A stretch of DNA of 62,669 bases, from contig JAISJG010000009.1 of assembly GCA_031261625.1 (NCBI GenBank), positions 1-62,669 on the forward strand, in the 5' to 3' direction. Origin of the DNA: Candidatus Methanoplasma sp. Lineage in GTDB: Archaea; Thermoplasmatota; Thermoplasmata; Methanomassiliicoccales; Methanomethylophilaceae. The translations under genes and the position numbers were made by a program. A model generated the notes under the pieces. It made no database searches and had not been told where the DNA came from. It saw only the letters and a program-made list of their open reading frames with translations. Position 1 is the first letter of the stretch; each line of letters starts with the position of its first letter. This document shows positions 45,226 to 54,826 of this stretch, in pieces.

Positions 45226-46230
45226 ATGGCCGCATCGAGCTTCAAAATACCAACTGTCCTCTCGTCAGAGGAACTGATGGACAAGGCATATCACAGAGCG
45301 GCCAAGATCACCAAGAAAGGAAGCGATGCCCTCGACGGCAAGAAGAAGACCACTTTGGCCAAGGTCACCGCATCCGGGGATATCATCGTCACCACTCTCA
45401 ATAATTACACCAAAAAGTTCCCGAGAATGGAGAAAGAAGAGGACTTCTTCCCTGAACTCGTGGATCTCGTGATCGGAATAGACGCTTACAAGAAATCATT
45501 GGGAGCACTCAACTGGGCATCCAACAGGACCGAGAAACTGAAGAACGACACTCTCAGGGAGGTCAGGCGCAGCAAGGATGCAAAGGTCATCGAAGCCGCC
45601 AAGAACAGTTTCTACGGCAGACTCTCGTCCTATCTCAGGCAGATAGACGCGGATCTTCTGTTCCTGCAGGAGGCCAAGAACAAATTCAGGAAACTCCCCG
45701 CCGTGGATCCGAAAGTACCGACCGTCGTGGTCGCCGGATTCCCCAATGTGGGAAAAAGCAGTCTCGTGAAAGCGATGAGCACAGCGGCACCACAGGTGGC
45801 CTCGTATCCTTTCACGACGAAAGGGATAATCATCGGACATATCAAGGATGATTGGAGGGCATTCCAGATAATCGATACCCCGGGACTTCTGGACCGTGAG
45901 TTCGAGGAAAGGAACGCCATAGAGAAACAGGCCGTCCTGGCATTGAGATATCTCACCGATGTGATGATATTCATCCTGGACCCTTCGGAAAGTTGCGGAT
46001 TCGGAATGGATAAACAGCTCGACCTCCTGGGATCTGTGAAAAAGGGTTTCACCGGCGTACCGATAATCGTCGCCGAGAGCAAAAGCGACATACTCAGAAC
46101 GGACACGGACAATCTTCATTTCTCAGCCGAGACCGGCGACGGAATGGAAGAACTTACAGACAGTATTCTGACCCCGTTGAGGCGGATCTTCCGCGAGAAG
46201 GCGGAGGCGGAACCCGTCGAGGAGAGCTGA
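45226..46230 (+). CDS. NOG1-like GTPase
   Basis: 334 residues from ATG 45226 (TATA-like CTTTATTATAG 25-35 bases upstream). G1 is GFPNVGKSS, G3 DTPG; the G4 lysine-aspartate lies in ESKSD. The N-terminal helical region matches archaeal NOG1, a ribosome-assembly GTPase. The TGA overlaps the PolD ATG by one base (TGATG), a coupling that joins ribosome and DNA synthesis genes. Confidence 0.88.
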   Translation: MAASSFKIPTVLSSEELMDKAYHRAAKITKKGSDALDGKKKTTLAKVTASGDIIVTTLNNYTKKFPRMEKEEDFFPELVDLVIGIDAYKKSLGALNWASNRTEKLKNDTLREVRRSKDAKVIEAAKNSFYGRLSSYLRQIDADLLFLQEAKNKFRKLPAVDPKVPTVVVAGFPNVGKSSLVKAMSTAAPQVASYPFTTKGIIIGHIKDDWRAFQIIDTPGLLDREFEERNAIEKQAVLALRYLTDVMIFILDPSESCGFGMDKQLDLLGSVKKGFTGVPIIVAESKSDILRTDTDNLHFSAETGDGMEELTDSILTPLRRIFREKAEAEPVEES

Positions 46231-49200
46231 TGGCAGGAGAACTTGCACTCAGCGACGGGATGAAGGATTATTTTAAGAGCTTATCAGCAGAGAACGACCG
46301 CTGTTACGCCATAGCGGAAGCAGCAAAGAAGAAAGGAAAGGACCCGGAGGAATTCGTTGAAATCCCCCAGGCGGAGGACCTCGCTTCCCGTGTGGAGAAA
46401 CTGCTCTCCGATTATCAGGTTGAAGGGATAGCCGACGATATCAGACGCCTGACCCTGGAACACGGCAACAGGGAGATCGTCGCCCTCGTTATCGCGAAGG
46501 AGGTCGCACAAAAGCCCGCGGAGAGTCTGGAGAAAGCCGTAGACAGGGCGGTCAGAGTGGGACTTGCCGTTCTTACAGAAGGGATCCTTGTCGCTCCCCT
46601 CGAAGGTATCGCGGATACCAAGATCAAAATGAACGCCGACGGAACGAATTACATCGATCTGGTTTTCGCAGGTCCGATCAGGGCCGCCGGAGGTACCGGA
46701 CAGGCCATGAGCGTCCTCATCGCGGACATGGTCCGTCAGGGATTGGGCATCGGCAAATACATCCCGACGAAAGAAGAGATAGCAAGATTCGATGAAGAGA
46801 TCCCGCTATACAAACAGTGCCAGCACCTTCAGTTCTCACCAACACCGCAGGAGATCGCGCTTATCGTGAGCAAATGCCCCGTATGCGTCGACGGAGAAGG
46901 TACCGAGACCGTTGAAATATCAGGATACAGGGATCTTCCCCGTATAGAGACCAACAAGGTCAGGGGCGGTGCGTGCCTTGTCATTGCGGAAGGAATGTGT
47001 CAGAAAGCGGCGAAGCTCAAAAAACACGTCGATAAACTGAATATCGAGGGGTGGGAGTTCATCGGAGAATTCCTGGATTCCCATAAGACCGAGGCGGAGG
47101 ATGAAAGTTCCTGTAAGACCGTTCAGCCTTCCAACAAATACCTCAAGGATTTGGTAGCAGGACGTCCCATCTTCGGACATCCCTGCATGGTCGGAGGATT
47201 CCGCCTCAGATACGGAAGGGCACGCACATCAGGACTGGCCGCATTGGCATTCAGTCCCGCCAGTATGTATGCCATGGACGAATTCATGGCTTTGGGGACA
47301 CAGGTGAAGATTGAAAGGCCCGGAAAGGCCTGTGTCGTGACACCGTGCGACATCCTGGACGGACCGATAGTCATTCTGAAGAACGGCGATCTCGTACAGT
47401 GCCAGACAAAGGAGGAAGTGATCGAGATCAGTAAAGAGATCGAAGAGATCACCGACAACGGGGAGATACTCATACCGTTCGGTGAATTCTGCGAGAACAA
47501 CCACACTCTGGTGCCCTGCGGATATCCGATAGAGTGGCATAAACTGGAAATAAAAAAAGTCGGAGAACTTCCGGAAGATTGGGAGAACCCCACATACGAA
47601 AGGGCGAAGGAGATGTCACGCACAATGGGTGTCGCCCTTCACCCGAAATACAATTTGTTCTGGTCGGATGTTGAGACGGAACGTCTGAACAAACTGAGAT
47701 CATTCATAATAGAGAACGGCAGATCCGACGGAAAACAGCTCACCCTCATAAGAGAACAGGAGAGCAAACGTATCCTGGAAGACCTGGGTGCGACCCACAA
47801 GGTCAGAGGCAGTGACATCGTCATTGACGAACTGTATTCCCTTCCGCTGATCGAATGTCTCGGCCTCGCTCCGTCCGACGGCAGGATCGAGGGAGTACGC
47901 GAACTTACCGGCGATACGCCGCTGAGCGCCGTGAGCTTCGCCGCCGGCATCGAGATCAGAGCCAGAGCGGGAACACGGATAGGAACGAGAATGGCCCGTC
48001 CCGAGAAGGCGAAGGAACGTGAGATGTCCCCCAAGACCCACGTGCTCTTCCCGATCGGTAAGGAGGGTATGACCGGCAATGATGTCAATGCTGCGATAAA
48101 ATCGTCCAAGAACAAGAATTCCAATCTGACTTCCGAAACTGAACCCACGATAACAGTGGATACGGGAAGAAGGATCTGCGGCAAATGCGGAAAACAGACC
48201 TTCCGCACCTGGTGCAGGAACTGCAACTCGCACACGATATCCGTGGACAGTACCAAGAAGATATACAGCGGCCAGTCAGAAACGGCTATCAACATCGTAT
48301 ACGAACTCGCAGAGGCCGTCAAGAGCCTCGGAGAGAAGGAAGGGACCGGAGGCGATACGAAATGCGTGGAGGAACTCACATCCAGGACCCGGACACCGGA
48401 AGCCCTTGAGAAAGGTATCCTCAGAGTGAAGAACAACATCTCGATCTTCAAGGACGGAACTGTAAGATTCGATATGACCGACGTTCCCATAACCCATTTC
48501 AAACCCCGGGAGATCGGACTTACATTGGAGAAGGCCAAAACCCTCGGATATGTGCACGATTGGAACGGAGAACCGCTGACAAGCGTCGAACAGATATGCG
48601 AACTGAAGGTCCAGGACGTCATACCTTCGAGGACATGCGGGGACTACATGGTGAAGGTGGCGACGTTCATCGACGATGAACTGGAGAAATTCTACGGGCT
48701 CGAACGCTTCTATAATGTGAATTCGCGTGACGAACTGATCGGACACATAACATTCGGCCTCGCTCCCCACACATCCGGCTGCATCCTGTGCAGGATAATC
48801 GGCTATTCGGAGATCAGAGGATGCTACGGACATCCGTTCTTCCACGCCGCCAAAAGAAGAAACTGCGACGGTGACGAGGACTGCCTCATGCTTGCATTGG
48901 ACGGCCTGCTGAATTTCTCCAGAACCTTCCTTTCAGACAGACGCGGCGGACTCATGGACGCACCATTGGTTCTCACTACAAGATTGGACCCTAACGAGAT
49001 CGATAAAGAAGCACACAACATCGACTGTCTGCGCGAATATCCGTTGGAATTCTATTATGCCGCGATGGATATGAAGGAGACCAAAGAGGTCGAGGGCCTC
49101 ATGGATCTCATCGCTAAACGTATCGGTACCCCGAGACAGTACGAGGGACTGGGATTCACGCATGATACCCGCGACATATCCGAAGGCCCGAAGAACTCCG

Positions 49201-49613
49201 CATATACCACGCTCGTATCGATGCAGGAAAAGATGGAAGCACAGCTCCTTCTGGGGAAGAAGATACGCGCAGTGGACGAAAGGGATGTCGCTATCAAAGT
49301 GATCAACAAACACTTCCTTCCCGATATGGCGGGAAACCTGAGGAGTTTCAGTACTCAGACCCTCAGATGCACAAAATGCGGAAAAAAATACCGCAGAATA
49401 CCTCTTTCCGGAGAATGCGATTGCGGCCACACATTGAATCTTACGGTGCATGAGGCGAGCGTCAAGAAATATCTCGAAGTGTCCAAGGACATCAGCGAAA
49501 GATATAATCTCGATGATTACACAATAGAAAGGATAATGATCCTGGAAATGAGCATGAACTCGGTCTTCAACAATGACAAAGTGAAGAAGTGCAAGCTCAC
49601 TGATTTCTACTGA
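46230..49613 (+). CDS. polC: DNA polymerase D large subunit DP2
   Basis: 1127 residues, full length, without an intein. The catalytic aspartates of the double-psi beta-barrel core are expected in NCDGDEDC (about 878-884). Zinc ribbons appear at CGKCGKQTFRTWCRNC (about 650) and near the C-terminus (CTKCG..CDCG). DP2 is the polymerising subunit of the archaea-specific replicative polymerase. The small subunit gene is not in the window. One-base overlap with the NOG1-like gene; hairpin terminator after it. Confidence 0.96.
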   Translation: MAGELALSDGMKDYFKSLSAENDRCYAIAEAAKKKGKDPEEFVEIPQAEDLASRVEKLLSDYQVEGIADDIRRLTLEHGNREIVALVIAKEVAQKPAESLEKAVDRAVRVGLAVLTEGILVAPLEGIADTKIKMNADGTNYIDLVFAGPIRAAGGTGQAMSVLIADMVRQGLGIGKYIPTKEEIARFDEEIPLYKQCQHLQFSPTPQEIALIVSKCPVCVDGEGTETVEISGYRDLPRIETNKVRGGACLVIAEGMCQKAAKLKKHVDKLNIEGWEFIGEFLDSHKTEAEDESSCKTVQPSNKYLKDLVAGRPIFGHPCMVGGFRLRYGRARTSGLAALAFSPASMYAMDEFMALGTQVKIERPGKACVVTPCDILDGPIVILKNGDLVQCQTKEEVIEISKEIEEITDNGEILIPFGEFCENNHTLVPCGYPIEWHKLEIKKVGELPEDWENPTYERAKEMSRTMGVALHPKYNLFWSDVETERLNKLRSFIIENGRSDGKQLTLIREQESKRILEDLGATHKVRGSDIVIDELYSLPLIECLGLAPSDGRIEGVRELTGDTPLSAVSFAAGIEIRARAGTRIGTRMARPEKAKEREMSPKTHVLFPIGKEGMTGNDVNAAIKSSKNKNSNLTSETEPTITVDTGRRICGKCGKQTFRTWCRNCNSHTISVDSTKKIYSGQSETAINIVYELAEAVKSLGEKEGTGGDTKCVEELTSRTRTPEALEKGILRVKNNISIFKDGTVRFDMTDVPITHFKPREIGLTLEKAKTLGYVHDWNGEPLTSVEQICELKVQDVIPSRTCGDYMVKVATFIDDELEKFYGLERFYNVNSRDELIGHITFGLAPHTSGCILCRIIGYSEIRGCYGHPFFHAAKRRNCDGDEDCLMLALDGLLNFSRTFLSDRRGGLMDAPLVLTTRLDPNEIDKEAHNIDCLREYPLEFYYAAMDMKETKEVEGLMDLIAKRIGTPRQYEGLGFTHDTRDISEGPKNSAYTTLVSMQEKMEAQLLLGKKIRAVDERDVAIKVINKHFLPDMAGNLRSFSTQTLRCTKCGKKYRRIPLSGECDCGHTLNLTVHEASVKKYLEVSKDISERYNLDDYTIERIMILEMSMNSVFNNDKVKKCKLTDFY

Positions 49614-49633
49614 TATTGCTTGATAGAAATGGA

Positions 49634-49651
49634 TGCGGGCCGAAGCCCGCA
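49634..49651. terminator. Bidirectional terminator between polC and rpo3
   Basis: TGCGGGC-CGAA-GCCCGCA, a perfect 7-bp stem with a 4-base loop, lies centrally in the 47-base gap between convergent genes. Confidence 0.7.
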
Positions 49652-49660
49652 AGAAATTGT

Positions 49661-50491
49661 TTAAAGACCTTCGATGTCGAGTGAGAAACTTCCTGCTTCC
49701 GCAGCAAGTATCTCGACGGCTTTGTCAAGCAGATCCTTCGCAGTGAACGATCCGTCGGTTTCGAACTGGAAGTAGAAGTTCTTGTCATCGCTCTTCACAG
49801 TTATCGCTCCGTTGGATGCCTCTACGCATGCCAGACACAACGAGCACTGGTCCGAATCTTTGACCTTCAGCTTTCCGTTCTTCTCCTCGAAGACATGTCT
49901 GGGACATACCTTTATGACGTTGAGCACATCGGGTTCCGATGCTTTCGATGATTCGATCGAAACCTCTGGGCGGTATTTGTAACCCACACCGAACGCGGCC
50001 TGCCACTTTATGTGTGTTTTAGCTGTTCCCATCACTGCCGTGGCATAGATGAGGACGGCCTGGCCGTCTGTGAGCTCTACTATGGGTATGAACTCGTCCT
50101 TGACCTTGAGGTCGGGGTTGCCCAACGGGATCATATCCCCGGACAGCACCGTGCACGGCCCGATCTTGTTCAGGCTGTACATCAGAGTGCAGCTGGGGCA
50201 TCCCTCTCCGCCGCAGGAACACTGGTCCTGATAGGTGAAGAGTTCGCTGTCCGTAGGGACCGGGACCATACCGAGCCTGTGTGCGACGATCTCGTCGAAC
50301 AGGGGCGTAATGCTCTCATATTCCGTGTCGTTGAACATTATGGGACCGAGGTGGAACTCCACCTTGTCGATGGCCATCTTGGGAATGTCGGACAACATCG
50401 TCCTCCTGAGTGCGTTCGCCATGGCAGGAGAGGAGTTTTTGAGGATGAACCTCCCCCTCCTCTCCTCCATTTCGAGTATTTCAATATCCAT
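49661..50491 (-). CDS. rpo3: RNA polymerase subunit Rpo3 (D) with ferredoxin-like domain
   Basis: 276 residues. The alpha-like dimerisation domain (NSSPAMANALRRTM) is split by an inserted domain. C196, C216, C219 and C222 fit the [4Fe-4S] site found in some archaeal Rpo3. Four more cysteines at 91-101 (CSCGGEGCPSC) look like a zinc site. Last gene in this window of the S13-S4-S11 operon, 12 bases after rps11. The usual next genes (L18e, L13, S9, rpoN) are not here: polC is convergent. Confidence 0.95.
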   Translation of the reverse strand: MDIEILEMEERRGRFILKNSSPAMANALRRTMLSDIPKMAIDKVEFHLGPIMFNDTEYESITPLFDEIVAHRLGMVPVPTDSELFTYQDQCSCGGEGCPSCTLMYSLNKIGPCTVLSGDMIPLGNPDLKVKDEFIPIVELTDGQAVLIYATAVMGTAKTHIKWQAAFGVGYKYRPEVSIESSKASEPDVLNVIKVCPRHVFEEKNGKLKVKDSDQCSLCLACVEASNGAITVKSDDKNFYFQFETDGSFTAKDLLDKAVEILAAEAGSFSLDIEGL

Positions 50492-50503
50492 GGGATATCC
50501 CCC

Positions 50504-50890
50504 TCAAACCCTGCGTCCTCTGCGTCCGCCCTTCTTTTTGGTACCGTCGTGTGGAATTGGTGTTACATCCTCGATGCGTCCGATCTTGAGGCCGGCCCTT
50601 GCAAGTGCGCGTATTGCTGCCTGTGCTCCGGGTCCGGGCGAGGTGGACCTGTTTCCGCCGGGTGCACGTACTTTCACGTGTATCCCGATGATGTCCTTCT
50701 CCCTTGCCGCCTCTGCGATCTTCTCTGCACCTTTCTGTGCTGCGTAAGGCGATGATTCGTCTTTGGCCTGTTTAACAACCATTCCTCCGGTCACTTTGGC
50801 CAGGGTCTCCGCACCGGTAATGTCGGTGAGGGTGATCATTATGTTGTTGTAGCTGGCGTATATGTTTGCTATTCCCCATTTTGCTGTCAT
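50504..50890 (-). CDS. rps11: Small subunit ribosomal protein S11
   Basis: 128 residues, complete uS11. [19 protein letters not shown] and the C-terminal [21 protein letters not shown] are typical. It lines the mRNA exit region of the 30S subunit. Its ATG overlaps the S4 stop by one base. Confidence 0.96.
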   Translation of the reverse strand: MTAKWGIANIYASYNNIMITLTDITGAETLAKVTGGMVVKQAKDESSPYAAQKGAEKIAEAAREKDIIGIHVKVRAPGGNRSTSPGPGAQAAIRALARAGLKIGRIEDVTPIPHDGTKKKGGRRGRRV

Positions 50891-51540
50891 CAGATCTCAC
50901 CGTCCTCGATTGTAATGCCTGCCTCTTCCGCGTCAGCCTTTGCTTCTGCGATCCTGGTGGCTTCTGCTTTTGCTGCGATGTCCGCTTTGACTGCTGCGTT
51001 TGCCGCTGCCTGCTCTGCGGATATCCTCATCGGGTGCATCTCGTCGGTGAACGGCGATGCAACATTGTACTCCACGGATGCTTCCTCTGCCCTGCTCACG
51101 ATGTAGCCGGGAACGGTCACCCTGTGGCCGTTGATGAATATGTGTCCGTGTGTTATGAGCTGTCTTGCCTGTTTTATGGTGGTTGCCAGTCCCTTGCTGA
51201 AAACAACGGACTGAAGGCGCCTCATCAGGATGTCGCTCTCTTTCAGAAGAAGAACGTCATTGAGCGTTGCGCCGCTTACCGGCAGAAGTCCGAGACGTGC
51301 GCACTTTGCGAGAAGGGCGTCAGACTCGATCTTGGCCTGTGCATCCCCTCCCCTGAGGGCGGACTGGTATTCTCTGGACTGTTTCCTGAAGTTTCTCAGG
51401 ATTGTCTGTGCTTTCCAGACCTCGGTCTTGTTCTTGAGTCCGAACTCGCGGACGATCAGTACCTCGGCCTTTATCCTCTCGCCCTGCCAAGGGTGGGACG
51501 GTGTGTCGTAAGACCTGCGTGAAAATTTAGGATCTCCCAT
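50890..51540 (-). CDS. rps4: Small subunit ribosomal protein S4
   Basis: 216 residues, complete uS4 with an S4 RNA-binding domain ([24 protein letters not shown]). The C-terminal 40 residues are a low-complexity Ala/Glu extension common in archaea. It primes 30S assembly. Ten bases separate it from the S13 stop. Confidence 0.95.
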   Translation of the reverse strand: MGDPKFSRRSYDTPSHPWQGERIKAEVLIVREFGLKNKTEVWKAQTILRNFRKQSREYQSALRGGDAQAKIESDALLAKCARLGLLPVSGATLNDVLLLKESDILMRRLQSVVFSKGLATTIKQARQLITHGHIFINGHRVTVPGYIVSRAEEASVEYNVASPFTDEMHPMRISAEQAAANAAVKADIAAKAEATRIAEAKADAEEAGITIEDGEI

Positions 51541-51550
51541 TTAAAACACC

Positions 51551-52027
51551 TCAGGATGATTTCCTCTGGACACCGATGGTGAGTCCCTTCCTTCCGTTCG
51601 AACGGGTTCTCTGGCCTCTTACCTTGTGTCTTGTCTCGTGCCTGATACCGCGGTAACAGCGGATCATCTTCATTCTGTTGATATCGTCCTTCTGGATGAT
51701 GTCGAGGTCGTTGCCGATCAGGTGCATGTCTGCGCCTGTCTCGTAATCGAGCTGCCTGTTGACGGCCCAGTGGGGGGCGTACTCGACATACGATATGACG
51801 AGCGACTCGATCTCTTTGACCTTGTCGTCTGCGAGTGTTCCGATCCTTACGGTCGGGTCGACCTTTGCTTTCTTGGCCACAATCTGGGCCACTCTTTTTC
51901 CGACGCCTTTTATGCTCTGGAGTCCGATCACGATCTTCTTCTGACCGTCGATATCGCTGCTCGCGATACGAACGATGAAGTTGAAGCTCTCGTCCTCAGT
52001 CGGCGTTTCCTTCTTTGGTTTTGCCAT
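51551..52027 (-). CDS. rps13: Small subunit ribosomal protein S13
   Basis: 158 residues from the ATG at 52027, which has GGAGG 8 bases upstream. The N-terminus is a short acidic extension; the core (GLQSIKGVGKRVAQIVAKK, YRGIRHETRHKVRGQRTRSNGRKG) is uS13. It contacts the 50S subunit at the head of the 30S. First gene of the S13-S4-S11-rpo3 operon. Longer upstream frames lack a site. Confidence 0.95.
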   Translation of the reverse strand: MAKPKKETPTEDESFNFIVRIASSDIDGQKKIVIGLQSIKGVGKRVAQIVAKKAKVDPTVRIGTLADDKVKEIESLVISYVEYAPHWAVNRQLDYETGADMHLIGNDLDIIQKDDINRMKMIRCYRGIRHETRHKVRGQRTRSNGRKGLTIGVQRKSS

Positions 52028-52449
52028 TTTTGATTCCTCCGTAAATGTTCTCCGAAGAGAAGTAATCAAGCGCATCGTCCGGTTTCGGACGCGCTCACAG
52101 TGTTCGTACAAAGACGGGTCCTGAGTTTACGTAAGGCTCGGGATTATGTTTTCGTTATTAAAGGTTGCTACTTATATTATGTAAGGTGCGCGTACTGACT
52201 CGCAAGCACAACCGCATACAAAGCCCAATCGATGCTGTTCTGTATCTCTTGGGACCATGTGTACAGAAGTATGAAGAACCGCATACTATTTTTGCCTTCA
52301 TTGCACATACCCACACACTGTTTTTTAAAACGTGCTATTTATAATAAAAGGCTAAAATACCACGGGGGAACATACTTCGTTATTGGAATTTTGTTCATGA
52401 ATGCAGTAATAACACTACGATTGAACGATCTTTCAGGACCGTGTAATCT
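52028..52449. other. Divergent intergenic region rps13/P-type ATPase
   Basis: About 420 bases. On the minus strand CATAATATAAG near 52170-52180 is a good TATA element for the ribosomal operon, giving a leader of about 120 bases. On the plus side, ATTTATAATAAAAG near 52336 could serve the ATPase gene. GTTATT and AATAAC arms (52378 and 52407 region) might form an operator. A 73-codon frame inside has no ribosome site and no recognisable protein. Confidence 0.45.
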
Positions 52450-54399
52450 ATGAGCATATTGGAGAAGGCATTCAAACTGACGTCCGGAGTTTGGATGACC
52501 ATTGTGGGCGGCGTATTCCTGGTACTCAGTCTGGCACTTTTGCTTTACGATGTGGATGTTGTACTGGACCCCGCGTGGATAACGGTCATCATATGCGGAT
52601 TCCCGCTCCTCTATCTTGCCATAACCCGCATCGTTTACGAGCACAAGATATCGTCTGCCCTGCTGATCTCCATCGCAATGGTCGCATCCGTGTACATCGG
52701 AGAACTGTTTGCCGCCGGTGAGGTGGCATTCATCATGTCCATCGGTGCCCTTCTCGAAGAGAAAACGGTAGAACGCGCAAGACGCGGCATAGAGCAACTT
52801 ATCAATCTTACACCGGCGACTGGAAGACGTGTTGAAATTGTGGACGGCGACACGCGTACAGTCGTTGTCCCTCTCGAAGAGATCGGGAGAGACGATATCC
52901 TGCGCATTCTTCCCGGAGAATCCATACCTGCAGACGGGGTTGTGGTCGCCGGGAACACATCTGTTGACCAATCGATCATGACCGGAGAATCCCTGCCTGC
53001 CGACAAAACAACAGGTGACAGTATATTCTGCGGTACGATGAATCTTTTCGGAACCGTAGATATACGCGTAACGGAAGTCGGAAGTACCTCATCTCTGCAA
53101 AAACTGATCAACATGATCATAGACGCCGAGAATAACAAAGCCCCGGTGGAAAGGATAACAGACAGATGGGCTGTTTGGCTGGTCCCGATCGCACTGATAA
53201 TAGCCATTGCGGCAGGATTGCTGACCCAGAACCTGACCCGGGCCGTGACTGTCCTGGTTGTATTCTGTCCCTGTGCTCTGGCACTTGCTGCACCGACCTC
53301 CATTGTAGCGGCCATTGGACAGGCGACCAAACACGGAGTGATCATCAAATCCGGCAAGGCATTGGAACGCATGGGCAATGCCGACTGCATGGTATTCGAT
53401 AAAACAGGTACGCTCACGCGCGGTAATCTCACGGTCAGCGATATTGTCACTTCCGGCCCTGACATTACCGAAGATCGGTTGCTGAAATATGCGGCGTCCG
53501 TGGAATCATGTTCCGAACATCCTCTGGGAAAAGCCGTTGCAGCGTACGCGAATGAAGAAAAAATAGCGATCGAACCCGCATCAGATTTTGAAATGATCCC
53601 CGGGAAGGGAGTCTACGCAAACGTCGGAGGAAACAGAGTATTGTGCGGTAACAGCTCATATCTGCAGGAAAACGGAATAGATTTCAACAAGACCGTTATC
53701 GATGCTCTGACCTCGTTACGCGGACAGGGCAAAGCAACGATCGCCGTCTCTGTGAATGGCGAATGTATCGGCATAATCGCTTTATCGGATACCATACGTC
53801 CGGGCGCACAGAATGCAATAACCGAACTGTGGAACATGGACTCGAAAGTGGTATTGCTCACCGGAGACCACGCAGCTGCCGCATCCTACTTTGCTGATAC
53901 ACTGGGGATCGAAGACGTCCGTTCCGAAATGCTTCCGGCACAGAAAGTGGAAGCCGTAAAAAAGCTTCAGGAACAAGGACATGTAGTATGCATGATGGGA
54001 GACGGAGTGAATGATGCTCCCGCGTTGAAGGCATCGGATATCGGCATTGTAATGGGCGACATAGGGAGTGATATTTCCATCGATGCCGCAGATATCGCTC
54101 TTCTCGGAGACGATGTGTCGAAGATACCTTATCTCAAACGGCTTTCCAATGCCACAGTGAAAACGATATGGTTCAACATCGCAGTCTCGATGTGCATAAA
54201 CTTTGTTGCGATAATACTGTCCGTGATGGGAGTATTGGACCCGATCACCGGTGCACTGGTACATAACGTAGGATCCGCACTCATTGTGATGAACGCGGCC
54301 TTGCTGTACGACCGTAATTTCACCAAACAGAAAAAGAAAACTGCCCGTAAGACATGCAACCATCAGGAAACAGACCCGGGAAGACGGGCGCCGATATAA
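52450..54399 (+). CDS. Heavy-metal P1B-type ATPase
   Basis: 649 residues. It moves a transition metal, probably outwards. TGES, C273-P-C275 in the metal helix, D317KTGTLT, the HP motif (CSEHPLG) and GDGVNDAPAL are all intact. There is no N-terminal metal-binding domain: the first 15 residues lead straight into membrane helices. CPCALALAAPT is between the usual Cu and Zn/Cd patterns, so the metal is not certain. The 3' end overlaps a convergent small gene by 37 bases. Confidence 0.9.
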   Translation: MSILEKAFKLTSGVWMTIVGGVFLVLSLALLLYDVDVVLDPAWITVIICGFPLLYLAITRIVYEHKISSALLISIAMVASVYIGELFAAGEVAFIMSIGALLEEKTVERARRGIEQLINLTPATGRRVEIVDGDTRTVVVPLEEIGRDDILRILPGESIPADGVVVAGNTSVDQSIMTGESLPADKTTGDSIFCGTMNLFGTVDIRVTEVGSTSSLQKLINMIIDAENNKAPVERITDRWAVWLVPIALIIAIAAGLLTQNLTRAVTVLVVFCPCALALAAPTSIVAAIGQATKHGVIIKSGKALERMGNADCMVFDKTGTLTRGNLTVSDIVTSGPDITEDRLLKYAASVESCSEHPLGKAVAAYANEEKIAIEPASDFEMIPGKGVYANVGGNRVLCGNSSYLQENGIDFNKTVIDALTSLRGQGKATIAVSVNGECIGIIALSDTIRPGAQNAITELWNMDSKVVLLTGDHAAAASYFADTLGIEDVRSEMLPAQKVEAVKKLQEQGHVVCMMGDGVNDAPALKASDIGIVMGDIGSDISIDAADIALLGDDVSKIPYLKRLSNATVKTIWFNIAVSMCINFVAIILSVMGVLDPITGALVHNVGSALIVMNAALLYDRNFTKQKKKTARKTCNHQETDPGRRAPI

Positions 54400-54656
54400 T
54401 CGACGATATCGTTGCCCAGAATCGGCACCTGGAACTTACTGAATATCCTTCCGCTGGTCGCATGATGGGGCAGTAGGATGAATGTCTCTCTTCCTTTCAA
54501 TGGCCCGAATATCGGGTCACCGATGACCGCATCGTATCTGTTTCCTTGCAAAACATCCTCCGGTTCGGATTCACCGTGCAACCGGAAATCGTTGCTTTTT
54601 GAAAGATGCGTATGCAGTTTGTAAAAAGTCACCGCGTCGCTCCCGACGATCATCAT
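54363..54656 (-). CDS. Small nitrogenase-like C-terminal fragment
   Basis: 97 residues. YDAVIGDPIFGPL and FILLPHHATSGRIF resemble the C-terminal part of nitrogenase component 1-type oxidoreductases, which are about four times longer; the cluster-binding parts are absent. It may be a remnant or a distinct small protein. It has its own promoter-like ACTTATAACG about 20 bases before the ATG, so it may be expressed. It overlaps the 3' end of the convergent P-type ATPase gene. Confidence 0.45.
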   Translation of the reverse strand: MMIVGSDAVTFYKLHTHLSKSNDFRLHGESEPEDVLQGNRYDAVIGDPIFGPLKGRETFILLPHHATSGRIFSKFQVPILGNDIVDYIGARLPGSVS

Positions 54657-54826
54657 ATCAATACTCGTTATAAGTTGTCTACATTATCACAGTTTGTTAA
54701 TTGATATTATAGTAACAATTAATCTCAATTTATTATTTTATTGGTATTACAGTATCATCTAATTATAATTTTATATTTAATTGGCAGTATAAGTTTATTT
54801 ATATACTGAAACTCATATCACCAACT

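Noticed and set aside
52232..52453. 73-codon frame upstream of the P-type ATPase
   Set aside because: No ribosome site, an AT-rich promoter-like region inside it, and no recognisable protein.
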